Source of the DNA: Hugenholtzia roseola DSM 9546
GTDB lineage: Bacteria > Bacteroidota > Bacteroidia > Cytophagales > Bernardetiaceae
Assembly: GCF_000422585.1 (NCBI RefSeq)
Contig: NZ_KE383888.1
Coordinates: 16,624-74,339 of the forward strand
DNA: 57,716 bases
Direction: 5' to 3'
The translations under genes and the position numbers were made by a program. Below, in pieces: positions 1-7,232 of this stretch. Position 1 is the first letter of the stretch. Each line of letters begins with the position of its first letter. The notes below the pieces were generated by a model. The model did not search any database, was not told where the DNA came from, and saw only the letters and a list, made by a program, of their open reading frames with translations.

Positions 1-16
1 AAAAAACTGTAAAATC

Positions 17-619
17 ATGAAATATATCACCGACATCAACGAATTAGACCTAAATGGCACTTACACTTATGCCGATTATCTTACATGGCGTTTCGAGCAA
101 AGTGTGGAGCTTATCAAAGGGAAGATTTTTAAAATGTCGCCTGCGCCGAGCGTAAGACATCAACGTATATCAAGTAGATTGCATACTGAAATAGGTTATT
201 TTTTTAAAAAACATGCTTGCGACCTCTTTTCTGCCCCTTTCGATGTGCGTCTTTGGGATAAGAAAAAATCTTTGAAAGCAAACAAAGACATTTATACCGT
301 TGTGCAACCTGATATTTGTATAATTTGCGATAAAAGTAAATTAGATGAGCGCGGTTGTATCGGTGCGCCCGATTTGATTATCGAAATCCTTTCGCCCGGC
401 AATTCGAAAAAGGAAATGCGAACCAAATACGCCCTTTATGAAGAAAGTGGGGTAAAAGAATATTGGGTAGTGTTTCCTTCTGAACACGTTTTGCAGCAAT
501 ATGTTTTGAATGAAAACGAAAAATATGAGCTAAAAAGTAGTTTTGTAGAAGATGAAATTTTCAACGCTCATATTTTTCCCAACTTGCAAATTGATTTGTC
601 TGAAATTTTTGAAGAATGA
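17..619 (+). CDS. Uma2 family (DUF820) nuclease-fold protein
   Basis: A 200-residue protein of the Uma2/DUF820 family, which has the PD-(D/E)XK restriction-endonuclease fold. The visible core is Gln-Pro-Asp near residue 97, then Ala-Pro-Asp-Leu-Ile-Ile-Glu followed by Leu-Ser-Pro-Gly near 117-128, and a Glu-Tyr-Trp-Val-Val strand further on. This spacing is usual for the family. Family members are common in multiple copies in cyanobacteria and some Bacteroidota, and their biological substrate is generally unknown, so no pathway is assigned. It stands alone, convergent with the ribosomal protein operon, with a shared hairpin terminator just after its stop. Length is normal and the frame looks intact. 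Confidence 0.85.
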   Translation: MKYITDINELDLNGTYTYADYLTWRFEQSVELIKGKIFKMSPAPSVRHQRISSRLHTEIGYFFKKHACDLFSAPFDVRLWDKKKSLKANKDIYTVVQPDICIICDKSKLDERGCIGAPDLIIEILSPGNSKKEMRTKYALYEESGVKEYWVVFPSEHVLQQYVLNENEKYELKSSFVEDEIFNAHIFPNLQIDLSEIFEE

Positions 620-628
620 ATTAAAAAA

Positions 629-652
629 CCCATAAAGTTTTCACTTTATGGG
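629..652. terminator. Bidirectional hairpin terminator
   Basis: A perfect 10-bp stem, CCCATAAAGT with ACTTTATGGG, and a 4-base loop lies between the convergent Uma2 gene and rplT. A-rich sequence on the left and T-rich sequence on the right make it usable from both directions. Confidence 0.75.
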
Positions 653-686
653 CTTATATATCAGGAGTAGAAGAATTAGGGTCTTT

Positions 687-1031
687 TTATTTCACCTTCT
701 CTACGATTGCTTTGAAGGCTTCGGGGTGATTGAGTGCCAAATCAGCCAATACCTTGCGGTTGATGGTGATGTCGGCGGCTGTGAGCTTGCCCATGAGTTG
801 TGAGTAAGAAAGCCCGTGCTGACGTGCGCCTGCGTTGATACGCTGAATCCAAAGGCTGCGGAAGTCGCGCTTTTTGAGTTTTCTGCCTGTGTAGGCATAT
901 TTCAGGGCTTTTTCGACAGCATTTTTAGCAACTGTCCAAACATTTTTTCTTGCGCCGAAATATCCTTTTGCGTGTTTGAGGACTTTACGACGGCGTTCTC
1001 TCGAAGCGACGTGATTGACTGAACGTGGCAT
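687..1031 (-). CDS. rplT: 50S ribosomal protein L20
   Basis: Ribosomal protein L20, a primary 23S rRNA binder needed early in large-subunit assembly. The N-terminus [16 protein letters not shown] and the following [11 protein letters not shown] segment are typical, and the length of about 114 residues matches the family. An in-frame ATG three codons upstream exists, but MPRS is the conserved family start and is chosen here. It is the last gene of the infC-rpmI-rplT group, 116 bases after rpmI. In other bacteria L20 represses its own operon by binding the leader; a small hairpin ahead of rpmI here is a candidate for such control. Confidence 0.97.
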   Translation of the reverse strand: MPRSVNHVASRERRRKVLKHAKGYFGARKNVWTVAKNAVEKALKYAYTGRKLKKRDFRSLWIQRINAGARQHGLSYSQLMGKLTAADITINRKVLADLALNHPEAFKAIVEKVK

Positions 1032-1147
1032 AGAAATCAATTTTTGAGGAGCGGCGGCGAGCTACGCGCCCACACTTGTAGAGCCAGAGCCTCGGGTGAA
1101 TAAATTAAAGAACCGAATAAAACAAAAAAGCAAAAAGCAAGCGTACT

Positions 1148-1342
1148 TTATACCAAAAGCAATTCTTTGATGCGCTTTTCGTCTGTAGTATGAACGATGC
1201 TCATTTTGCTCAAATGGCGTTTGCGTTTGGTTTCTTTCTTGGTAAGGATGTGGTTTTTAAACGCAGATTTGCGCTTAATTTTCCCTGTACCTGTGATTTT
1301 GAAACGCTTTTTCGCCCCCGAATTGGTTTTTTGCTTGGGCAT
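1148..1342 (-). CDS. rpmI: 50S ribosomal protein L35
   Basis: Ribosomal protein L35, 64 residues, starting [20 protein letters not shown], which is the conserved L35 beginning, followed by the lysine/arginine-rich tail with a KRHLSKM segment. It lies between infC and rplT on the same strand, the universal arrangement. A terminator-like hairpin and a good promoter lie between infC and this gene, so rpmI-rplT can probably be transcribed separately from infC. Confidence 0.97.
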   Translation of the reverse strand: MPKQKTNSGAKKRFKITGTGKIKRKSAFKNHILTKKETKRKRHLSKMSIVHTTDEKRIKELLLV

Positions 1343-1369
1343 AATGATAAGGTTTTAGAGAGTACAAAG

Positions 1370-1423
1370 CCCTACTGCTGTGTAGGGAACTGCAAAGGTA
1401 CGTCTTTTTTGGCAAAAACAAAA
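1370..1423 (-). promoter_or_regulatory. rpmI-rplT promoter and leader hairpin
   Basis: On the minus strand a TACCTTTG box (1393-1400) matches the Bacteroidota -7 consensus TAnnTTTG and is preceded 18 bases upstream by TTTTG (1419-1423). The predicted transcript begins almost directly with a hairpin, CCCTAC and GTAGGG around a 6-base loop (1370-1387), then runs about 27 bases to the rpmI start. The position suits an autoregulatory L20 or L35 leader, but this is inference. Confidence 0.6.
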
Positions 1424-1432
1424 CTTGTGGCA

Positions 1433-1467
1433 CAAAAAAACGATGCCCACTTTTGAGGTGCATCGTT
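1433..1467 (-). terminator. Terminator after infC
   Basis: Read on the minus strand, AACGATGC and GCATCGTT form a stem (extended by CAC/GTG bases) followed by a run of seven T. It lies 39 bases after the infC stop and ahead of the rpmI promoter, so it should end or attenuate infC transcripts. Confidence 0.7.
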
Positions 1468-1505
1468 GAAAAGTAGCTGTAAAGGGTAGGGCGTTTTCGC
1501 GCTTT

Positions 1506-2201
1506 TTATTCTTCTTCTTCGGCGGCAGCTTCGTTTTTGCGCTTTTTGGCTTTTTTCGGAGCTGCTACGGGCGTTGAGGCAGTCGGATTTTTGGCATTTT
1601 CTTTCTCTATTTCTTGGTCAGATTTGCCTTTTTTCGGAGCTGCGCTCGCGCTTTTGATAGGTGAGAACATTACTATCATACGTTTGCCTTCCATTTTGGG
1701 GGGCTGGTCTATTTTGCCATACTCTTGTAAGATTTCTGCAAAACGGCTTAAAATTTCTGCACCACGCTCTTTAAAGACTATCGCGCGTCCTACGAAATGC
1801 ACATACGCCTTGACCTTATTGCCTTCTTCTAAGAATTTTTGGGCGTGACGCACCTTGAACTCAAAATCATGCTCGTCGGTATTGGGGCTAAAGCGCACTT
1901 CTTTGACGATTACTTTATGGGCATTGGCTTTTAGCTCTTTTTGCTTTTTCTTCTGTTCGTACTTGAATTTGGAATAGTCTATAATCTTACACACGGGCGG
2001 CACACCGTTAGGCGCAATCTCGACTAAGTCAAGCCCCTGCGCCTCTGCCATTTCTAAGGCTTTTTGGGTGGAATAGACCCCCGGATTTTCTATGTTATCA
2101 CCTACCAGACGCACCTCTTTGGCGCGAATGCGTCTGTTGATTTTATGCTCGTCGGTATTTTGGGCACCTCTGCCCTGCTGAGTTCTGTCTGGTCTTGCGA
2201 T
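1506..2201 (-). CDS. infC: Translation initiation factor IF-3, starting at ATC
   Basis: Initiation factor IF-3, which binds the 30S subunit and polices the start codon. The two-domain IF3 sequence is clear: VRLVGDNIE, then a lysine-rich linker, then VKEVRFSPNTDEHDF and a C-terminal domain, followed by a lysine/alanine/glutamate-rich tail of about 45 residues. No ATG, GTG or TTG precedes the conserved N-terminal part. Reading back from GTG at 2114, the frame stays open for 29 more codons (ARPDRTQQGRGAQ... then HKINRRIRAKEV, all typical IF3) to an ATC at 2199-2201. This ATC follows AAGGAGG by five bases, and an in-frame TAA lies six codons upstream of it. The ATC start is therefore well supported and parallels the AUU start of E. 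coli infC, which underlies IF3 autoregulation. thrS, the common upstream neighbour, is absent. Confidence 0.95.
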   Translation of the reverse strand: MARPDRTQQGRGAQNTDEHKINRRIRAKEVRLVGDNIENPGVYSTQKALEMAEAQGLDLVEIAPNGVPPVCKIIDYSKFKYEQKKKQKELKANAHKVIVKEVRFSPNTDEHDFEFKVRHAQKFLEEGNKVKAYVHFVGRAIVFKERGAEILSRFAEILQEYGKIDQPPKMEGKRMIVMFSPIKSASAAPKKGKSDQEIEKENAKNPTASTPVAAPKKAKKRKNEAAAEEEE

Positions 2202-2233
2202 TTGAACCTCCTTTTTTTAAGTTTAGTTAGCTA

Positions 2234-2266
2234 CAAAGATACGATTTTTTGGAAAGAACGCCAAAA
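2234..2266 (-). promoter_or_regulatory. infC promoter and strong ribosome site downstream
   Basis: TATCTTTG on the minus strand (2234-2241) with TTTTG 20 bases upstream (2262-2266) is a full Bacteroidota-type promoter. It lies 33 bases before the ATC start of infC. The AAGGAGG just before the start is one of the few strong Shine-Dalgarno sequences in the window. Confidence 0.7.
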
Positions 2267-2300
2267 TCGCACTTTTATTTTTTGTTTGGAAAGGGAAAAT

Positions 2301-2345
2301 CAGAGTGGACAGGCGAGCTATCGAGATAGTTGCCCACTCCCTCTG
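2301..2345. repeat. Imperfect long inverted repeat upstream of infC
   Basis: CAGAG at the left and CTCTG at the right enclose an imperfect palindrome centred on GCTATCGAGATAG. It lies between the small zinc-ribbon gene and the infC promoter, where it could act as a factor-independent stop for the former or be a small repeat element. No T-run follows it directly. Confidence 0.45.
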
Positions 2346-2378
2346 AATTATTTTGGATGATTACTTAGTTAGAAAGGG

Positions 2379-2525
2379 CTATTTTTCCTCAAACACTCTG
2401 ACTTTCCCACACTTGGTTTTGGTGTTTCTACAATCATAGGTTACCCAAGTGCCTTTGGGTTGGTCTTCGTGTTTGATAGCGACCATGTAGTGTCCGCAAT
2501 CAGGACAAGTTTTTCCTTTTCCCAT
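2379..2525 (-). CDS. Small zinc-ribbon protein, 48 residues
   Basis: A short open frame, MGKGKTCPDCGHYMVA at the start and CGKVRVFEEK at the end, encoding 48 residues. A CxxC pair (TCPDC, residues 7 and 10) and a second pair of cysteines (residues 32 and 39) are consistent with a single zinc ribbon. The sequence is charged and lacks a signal peptide, so a cytosolic role, perhaps nucleic-acid or protein binding, is likely. I do not recognise a named family. It is just upstream of infC on the same strand and carries one copy of the repeated leader motif 25 bases before its ATG. Confidence 0.7.
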   Translation of the reverse strand: MGKGKTCPDCGHYMVAIKHEDQPKGTWVTYDCRNTKTKCGKVRVFEEK

Positions 2526-2549
2526 TGTTATACTGAATAAAAAGTTATA

Positions 2550-2572
2550 CCTACTCTATTTTGGCTTTTCGG
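2550..2572 (-). promoter_or_regulatory. Leader motif copy 1 (CCGAAAA...AGAGTAGG)
   Basis: Minus-strand CCGAAAA and AGAGTAGG separated by eight bases. The flanks TACC and GGTA can pair around it. It lies 24 bases before the zinc-ribbon start codon. Two more copies occur at 5800-5820 and 9947-9966, both ahead of minus-strand genes. Confidence 0.5.
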
Positions 2573-2620
2573 TATGCGCCATTTTAATATAGAAATACCT
2601 CGCTATAATATTACATTGTT

Positions 2621-3382
2621 TTAGTCTTGTTGATACAACAAGAGTATTTCTGCTTGATTCAGCGTTCGGTTGTAGATGCGAACTTCGTCTAATGCTCCTA
2701 TGTAATAATTTTGTAATTGCCCATTGAACATTCTACAGCCTATTCTTATAGGGTCTGTATTACGCCGAAGCGAACCGCTTACAGGAGAGGTTGCTACTAA
2801 GACACCATTGATGTAAGCATCTAATCTCTGATTATTAGATGTAAGTACAAAATGTTGCCAATTTGTATTATTTTGAAAAGGGACAAAATAACCTACTCTT
2901 TCTGGATAGAAAGCGTCTGCAAAGATGTTGTTAAAACTTTGCAGTGTCATAATACGAAATGTAGACTTATCTACATTTATATCCCTATCATCGCCTTTTA
3001 TCAGGAGATAACCTTCTGCAAAAGTTTGCGTTTTGAAAAAAAATGATACACTAAAGTTATTACCCAACACCAAAGTATTAGTGTGCGGAACTTCAAGCGA
3101 GCCATTTCCTTCAAAATAAGCAGCTCTATCACCACGTCCTTTTCGGTCTGTTGTGAGCTTGACTGTGCCACGAACATTAGCAGAATTATCGTTACCGCTA
3201 AAATCCTTTGTGCTTCCTTCATCGAAAGATAGGTTTAGCATCAAGCCACGCTCTATATCAGGGGCGGCATTGCTACTACCAATATTCCCAAAGAAAGTCC
3301 CATTAAAGACATCTTCGTCTTGGTCTGTGCCACAAGAAAAAAGAGTAGTTGCCAAGAAAAGAATCAATAGTAGTTTTTTCAT
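2621..3382 (-). CDS. LamG/concanavalin-like lipoprotein
   Basis: A 253-residue lipoprotein: signal sequence MKKLLLILFLATTLFSC with the lipidated cysteine at 17, a short acidic/asparagine linker, then a LamG-like (concanavalin A-type) jelly-roll domain of about 200 residues. The domain signs are LMLNLSFDEGSTKDFSGN near the start, AAYFEGNGSLEVP, a NFSVSFFFKT strand, WQHFVLTSNNQRLDAYINGV, and the ending ALDEVRIYNRTLNQAEI, all hallmarks of the LamG_3 fold. Such domains bind carbohydrate or protein ligands at the cell surface; the ligand here is unknown. The start at MKK is chosen because it gives a proper lipobox. It ends a run of seven minus-strand genes, five bases after its upstream neighbour. 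Confidence 0.8.
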   Translation of the reverse strand: MKKLLLILFLATTLFSCGTDQDEDVFNGTFFGNIGSSNAAPDIERGLMLNLSFDEGSTKDFSGNDNSANVRGTVKLTTDRKGRGDRAAYFEGNGSLEVPHTNTLVLGNNFSVSFFFKTQTFAEGYLLIKGDDRDINVDKSTFRIMTLQSFNNIFADAFYPERVGYFVPFQNNTNWQHFVLTSNNQRLDAYINGVLVATSPVSGSLRRNTDPIRIGCRMFNGQLQNYYIGALDEVRIYNRTLNQAEILLLYQQD

Positions 3383-3387
3383 ATTTA

Positions 3388-4524
3388 TTAGTCTGAAATA
3401 ATACAAGTAATTAAAGAAAAAAATGCTTTAAAATCTGATACATTATTGTCAGATAAAGCTTTAGATACTTTGGTATATCCTTTTTCATCTAGCTCACTTC
3501 TTAGCTCTTTTAGTACCTTTTCTTGAGCTAAATCTTTAAAAGCAGATGCAGTTTGTTCGGTACTAAATTTTTTTAGTTTACCATAAAAAGTATCAAATTC
3601 AGCTTTTTCATTATTTTTTTTCTTCTCTACATACGGAATAACAACGAACTCTATAGCTGCTGCAGCTACAATAGGATTATTAAAAATAGATTTCTCATCT
3701 GCCTTAGCAATTCTATATTGTGCAAGACAGCTAACAACCTTGCAAAGATTGGGGTATTCATCTTTGATAAACATACAAAGAGCAGCTCCACCTAAAATGA
3801 GTTTATCTACACTAATAGATGAAGGGTCTGTTTTATTTCTTGCACAAGCAGCCTTTGCATCTTCTATACGCTTTTTTAAATTAATCGCATATACACTTTT
3901 AGGAAAGCTATTGATAAATAATATTGCTTCATCATAACTTTTAATAGATATATATGCTTGGTATTCAACTTCTGACATTCTTTTACTGTAGGGAAAAGCA
4001 TTCTTGAACATAATTGCATCTTGAACGGAATTTACTACATAATTTTGTTCAGTTATATAATTATTAGGCAAAACTAAATAACCATAATCAGCCGTAAAAC
4101 CTGTATAAACGTATTCAGCACCTATCTTCTGTTTGTTGTATTTTGCTAACCACGTTTGAAACTCGCTTTCTGAATGGATAAAGGTTTTCTTACCTTGTCC
4201 TTTCAGTGTGTAATACAAACTAGTAATACCATATCCTACGGATGCACCAATGATTACGTTTGCTGTACCATTGGTTGTTTTTTCATTGCTTCCATCATAA
4301 GCAATGGTGGGCTTGATGGTCATAGCTCCTAATATGCCACCTGCTGCTGCACCAGCTTGTGTTCCTTTTCCAACAAGGGTAAGTTTTTTCTTGTAATGAG
4401 GGCTTTGGACAATCTTTACATTGTTTTTGTTGTAATCTTTTAAGCCCATGTGGTTAGGCTTTTGTGTCATGCAGGAACTAAAACCTAACAAGACAAACAG
4501 TAAGGCGGTCATAATCTTATTCAT
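3388..4524 (-). CDS. Lipoprotein of unknown function with glycine-rich segment
   Basis: A 378-residue predicted lipoprotein. MNKIMTALLFVLLGFSSC gives a lipobox cysteine at 18. A glycine/alanine-rich hydrophobic stretch (GTQAGAAAGGILGAM) about 40 residues later resembles a glycine zipper, which in other envelope proteins inserts into or associates with membranes. The middle carries two repeats of a helical pattern (SVQDAIMFKNAFPYSK and SYDEAILFINSFPKSV), suggesting a short tandem repeat of about 40 residues. The C-terminal third is helical and charged. No family is recognised. The downstream LamG lipoprotein follows after five bases, and the beta-barrel gene lies 19 bases upstream, so all three are probably co-transcribed and may form one envelope complex. 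Confidence 0.7.
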   Translation of the reverse strand: MNKIMTALLFVLLGFSSCMTQKPNHMGLKDYNKNNVKIVQSPHYKKKLTLVGKGTQAGAAAGGILGAMTIKPTIAYDGSNEKTTNGTANVIIGASVGYGITSLYYTLKGQGKKTFIHSESEFQTWLAKYNKQKIGAEYVYTGFTADYGYLVLPNNYITEQNYVVNSVQDAIMFKNAFPYSKRMSEVEYQAYISIKSYDEAILFINSFPKSVYAINLKKRIEDAKAACARNKTDPSSISVDKLILGGAALCMFIKDEYPNLCKVVSCLAQYRIAKADEKSIFNNPIVAAAAIEFVVIPYVEKKKNNEKAEFDTFYGKLKKFSTEQTASAFKDLAQEKVLKELRSELDEKGYTKVSKALSDNNVSDFKAFFSLITCIISD

Positions 4525-4543
4525 ATTTTTAGTTTTTTGAAGG

Positions 4544-5173
4544 TTAGTCTTCTCTAATAAAACGATAACCCAAAGAGAGTGAGGCTTGGTGAAATGCCCT
4601 TTCTGGAGTAAGGAAAGTCTGACGATATTCAAGATTTAGGCTTACTCTTTTGTAGGCAGCCATAATCCCAAACTTCCATAAAGGCGTACTGATACGTGCA
4701 GAAGCAAGTGCTGCATTACTTCCATTATTATTTTGACCATTGGTATTTGTGGTAGAGGTATCGTCAGGTTCTGTTACGCTCAAACTTCCTCCCAAATAAC
4801 CTACGCCCAAATAAGGCGAGAAATTTTTAGATGTTATAGGAGAAAGGAACAACGAAAAACCAGCTTCAAATCCATTGAAAGCAACATCATTTTCTGTCAA
4901 TAGAGGATTTCCACTACTTAGTATGTATTCATTCCGAATGTAAGACAAGTTAAATTGTGCAAAACGATTTGTAAACTTCATTCCAGCTTCTATATTCAAA
5001 GAACCATAATTTAGATTGTCATTATTACGGCTTTCTGAAAAAGTAGGATTTAGAAAGTGTACAAGTGAATACCCCACATAGAATTCGCTTGAGTACGAAC
5101 TATAATCGTGTTGCTGTGCTTTTGCTTTAAACAAGACAATGCAAAATAGCAGCATTAGTAGTATTTTTTTCAT
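4544..5173 (-). CDS. Outer-membrane beta-barrel protein
   Basis: A 209-residue protein with signal peptide (MKKILLMLLFCIVLFKAKAQ, cleavage after AQ) and a small beta-barrel pattern: alternating hydrophobic strands such as EFYVGYSLVHF, FAQFNLSYIRNEYIL, GFEAGFSLFLSP, and a final strand LSLGYRFIRED. A low-complexity Thr/Asn/Gly loop lies near residue 140. It resembles the general porin-like or OmpW/OmpA-type barrel proteins of Bacteroidota, without a specific match I can name. The MKK start is preferred to an in-frame ATG 16 codons upstream because it begins a normal signal peptide. It lies 19 bases before a lipoprotein gene. Confidence 0.75.
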   Translation of the reverse strand: MKKILLMLLFCIVLFKAKAQQHDYSSYSSEFYVGYSLVHFLNPTFSESRNNDNLNYGSLNIEAGMKFTNRFAQFNLSYIRNEYILSSGNPLLTENDVAFNGFEAGFSLFLSPITSKNFSPYLGVGYLGGSLSVTEPDDTSTTNTNGQNNNGSNAALASARISTPLWKFGIMAAYKRVSLNLEYRQTFLTPERAFHQASLSLGYRFIRED

Positions 5174-5272
5174 AAAATATTGTTTTTTGATGATAAAAGT
5201 TGTGATACTGCTACTTTTCATAAATTCATCTGTGTTCTGTGATGATGCAGAACACAGATAGAATTGCTAAGG

Positions 5273-5773
5273 TTAGTATTTACCCACAAATTCAATTTTT
5301 TCTCCAACCCCTTGGAAAGTGCCATGTCTATTGGAAGAAGAAAACTTGAACCAAATATAAGGAGCTTCGTATTTGATGATTTCTATTGTGCAAGGCCAGC
5401 CCGAAGGAGGGTCAAAGCTCATCGTATTCTCTATAGAAGAACCATAGTACTGCAAACTTCCCTCAAAAGTCCCTATTTTGGGAGTTACTACTACATTTGT
5501 TCCACGGTAAGTGTCTCCTGAAACATTTACCGAACTAGGTTTAAATTGAAGTACGAAGTTATAGGGATATCTATGCGTTTCAATTTTCATCGTAGGCGCG
5601 TATCCATTGCTTGCTTTGGCAATAAGAGGAAAATCATTAGCTAAAACCACCTTTTTTCCATTGCTGAAAGTCATTTGTAGTTTTGGTATATTTTGTAATG
5701 CTTTTTTAGTAGAAAAACCTACCAAAAAGCAAAATAATAAAGAACTAATAATAACAAATGATATAGATTTCAT
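5273..5773 (-). CDS. Secreted protein of unknown function
   Basis: A 166-residue protein with an N-terminal hydrophobic segment (MKSISFVIISSLLFCFLVGFS), probably a signal peptide or lipid anchor-like leader, followed by a beta-rich domain. Features are a lysine-containing strand pattern, IGTFEGSLQYYGSS, and a Pro-Pro-Ser-Gly-Trp-Pro turn. The end SNRHGTFQGVGEKIEF resembles the end of several neighbouring proteins (compare THKVRGVFKNIPL in the next upstream gene), suggesting related beta-sandwich domains. No family is recognised. Its leader carries copy 2 of the CCGAAAA/AGAGTAGG motif. Confidence 0.65.
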   Translation of the reverse strand: MKSISFVIISSLLFCFLVGFSTKKALQNIPKLQMTFSNGKKVVLANDFPLIAKASNGYAPTMKIETHRYPYNFVLQFKPSSVNVSGDTYRGTNVVVTPKIGTFEGSLQYYGSSIENTMSFDPPSGWPCTIEIIKYEAPYIWFKFSSSNRHGTFQGVGEKIEFVGKY

Positions 5774-5799
5774 AATGTTTAGAATTTAGTTTATTTGAG

Positions 5800-5820
5800 C
5801 CTACTCTATATGCTTTTCGG
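5800..5820 (-). promoter_or_regulatory. Leader motif copy 2
   Basis: Minus-strand CCGAAAAGC, a short spacer, then AGAGTAGG, flanked by G and C that extend a GCC/GGC stem. It sits 26 bases before the ATG of the secreted protein gene at 5273-5773. Confidence 0.5.
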
Positions 5821-5840
5821 CAACCGCAATTAAGTTGAAA

Positions 5841-6749
5841 CTACCATTGCACGTGTTTCAATGGTATATTTTTGAATACTCCTCTGACTTTATGCGTTCC
5901 ACTATGGGTAACACAAGAGAATTCGAAATATCCAGAAATGATTTTTTTCTCTTTGTTGTAAGCATCTATTACTAGCATACCTGTGGATTCTGTACCTGCA
6001 TAAGAAGGAACGGAAGAAATAGGAATAATTTGTGTATTGCCTTCTTTCACGCTAAAAGCCCCTATATCGGCTCTAGCACTCGCGCCTAACGGAAATCGCA
6101 TGGGCATGTCATTTCTATTTAACCCGTCTATTTCAATGGTTACATCTCTTTGTAAGCTAGGATAGTTGATAGTAATTTTTACCTCTTGGAACAGATAAGC
6201 GTTTGTTGAAATTTTAACAGTTCCATCTATTTTAGGACTAGTCCCTGCTATTTTTGATACGTCGTAATAGCCATTAGAAGGAAACCAAATTTCATATTTA
6301 AAAAACGGAGAAGAGGAGTTTGAAGAAGAGCGATTTGAAGAGTTTTGAGCAATAACATTCATCTGAGGAGGATTTGGATTTTCCTCCTTCCAAACATAGA
6401 GTTTAGGTGTACCTACAATGGCTTTTGCCGTCTGAGTAATAGTTTTCAAACCTATACGCACACGCACACCGTTTTGAGTTTCTTCGGCTACCTTAGGAAG
6501 AGCGTGCTTCATATAAACCCAATACCCTTTGGGAATCACAATACCATTAACTGTTTGCTCTTCTTGTAGTCCCCAATCCGACTGTTCTCCAAACTTGGCG
6601 CGAAAATCTTTAAAAGTTTTACCCCCTATTTCCACTTCTTGAATTAGGTTTATGTATTTTCCATCTAAACTTGCTGGGTCTTCTTGAGCCAATGCAGAAG
6701 CAGTTGCCCAACATATCCAGCATAGCACTAAAAAGAATTTGGTTTTCAT
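5841..6749 (-). CDS. Secreted protein of unknown function, beta-rich
   Basis: A 302-residue exported protein with a clear signal peptide ending ...TASALAQ. The mature part begins EDPASLDGKYINLIQEV and is beta-rich, with a serine/asparagine-rich linker (NSSNRSSSNSSS) near residue 140 that separates two domains. The C-terminal domain has a pattern DVTIEIDGLNRND, then GMLVIDAYNKEKKIISGYFEFSCVTHSGT, reminiscent of the DUF6252-like lipocalin-type domains seen in secreted Bacteroidota proteins, but I cannot assign it firmly. It lies 31 bases after the next upstream gene, so is probably co-transcribed. Confidence 0.65.
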   Translation of the reverse strand: MKTKFFLVLCWICWATASALAQEDPASLDGKYINLIQEVEIGGKTFKDFRAKFGEQSDWGLQEEQTVNGIVIPKGYWVYMKHALPKVAEETQNGVRVRIGLKTITQTAKAIVGTPKLYVWKEENPNPPQMNVIAQNSSNRSSSNSSSPFFKYEIWFPSNGYYDVSKIAGTSPKIDGTVKISTNAYLFQEVKITINYPSLQRDVTIEIDGLNRNDMPMRFPLGASARADIGAFSVKEGNTQIIPISSVPSYAGTESTGMLVIDAYNKEKKIISGYFEFSCVTHSGTHKVRGVFKNIPLKHVQW

Positions 6750-6780
6750 GAGATTAATTTTGTAAGATTGAAAAGGTTGT

Positions 6781-7161
6781 TTAATAACGTTTCAAGTCAC
6801 AGAGATTAGAACCACCACCTCCAGATTGTGTGCTGTGAGATTCATAGTAAACAGTAAGTTCTTTACCTTTAAGTTTTCCATTACCTGATATTCTGATATG
6901 AGATGCAGCAGAAAAACTTTGTTCCTCTATTGTGAACTTTTCTCCATTTACTTTTGCTGTAAAATTGCCATACCAACCAAAAGTAATGACCAACATCTTT
7001 TTATTTTTTGGATGTTTGGTAATATTGAATGATTGAACTTGAGGGTTTAGGCACTTTGCTTTCCACAAGCCTAAGAAAGGCTCTCGTTCGTCTGACTTTG
7101 TAAAGGAAAACGAATATACTATCAAACAAAAAATATAAGCTAAGAAGAGTCTTTTTTTCAT
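6781..7161 (-). CDS. Small secreted protein of unknown function
   Basis: A 126-residue protein with an N-terminal signal (MKKRLFLAYIFCLIVYSFSF) and a single compact beta domain: EPFLGLWKAK begins it, ITFGWYGNFTAKVNGEKFTIEE and GNGKLKGKELTVYYES follow. The Gly-Leu-Trp-Lys opening with short antiparallel strands is like lipocalin-type domains that start with a G-x-W motif. The end is glycine-rich and has Cys at 121. It is flanked by similar secreted genes with short spacers (31 and 71 bases). Function unknown. Confidence 0.6.
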   Translation of the reverse strand: MKKRLFLAYIFCLIVYSFSFTKSDEREPFLGLWKAKCLNPQVQSFNITKHPKNKKMLVITFGWYGNFTAKVNGEKFTIEEQSFSAASHIRISGNGKLKGKELTVYYESHSTQSGGGGSNLCDLKRY

Positions 7162-7232
7162 AATAAAAGAAAGTTGTATATAGCTTTTTTAAAGACAAAA
7201 AGCTATATTTGATTATTTAGATAGGAAGGGAA

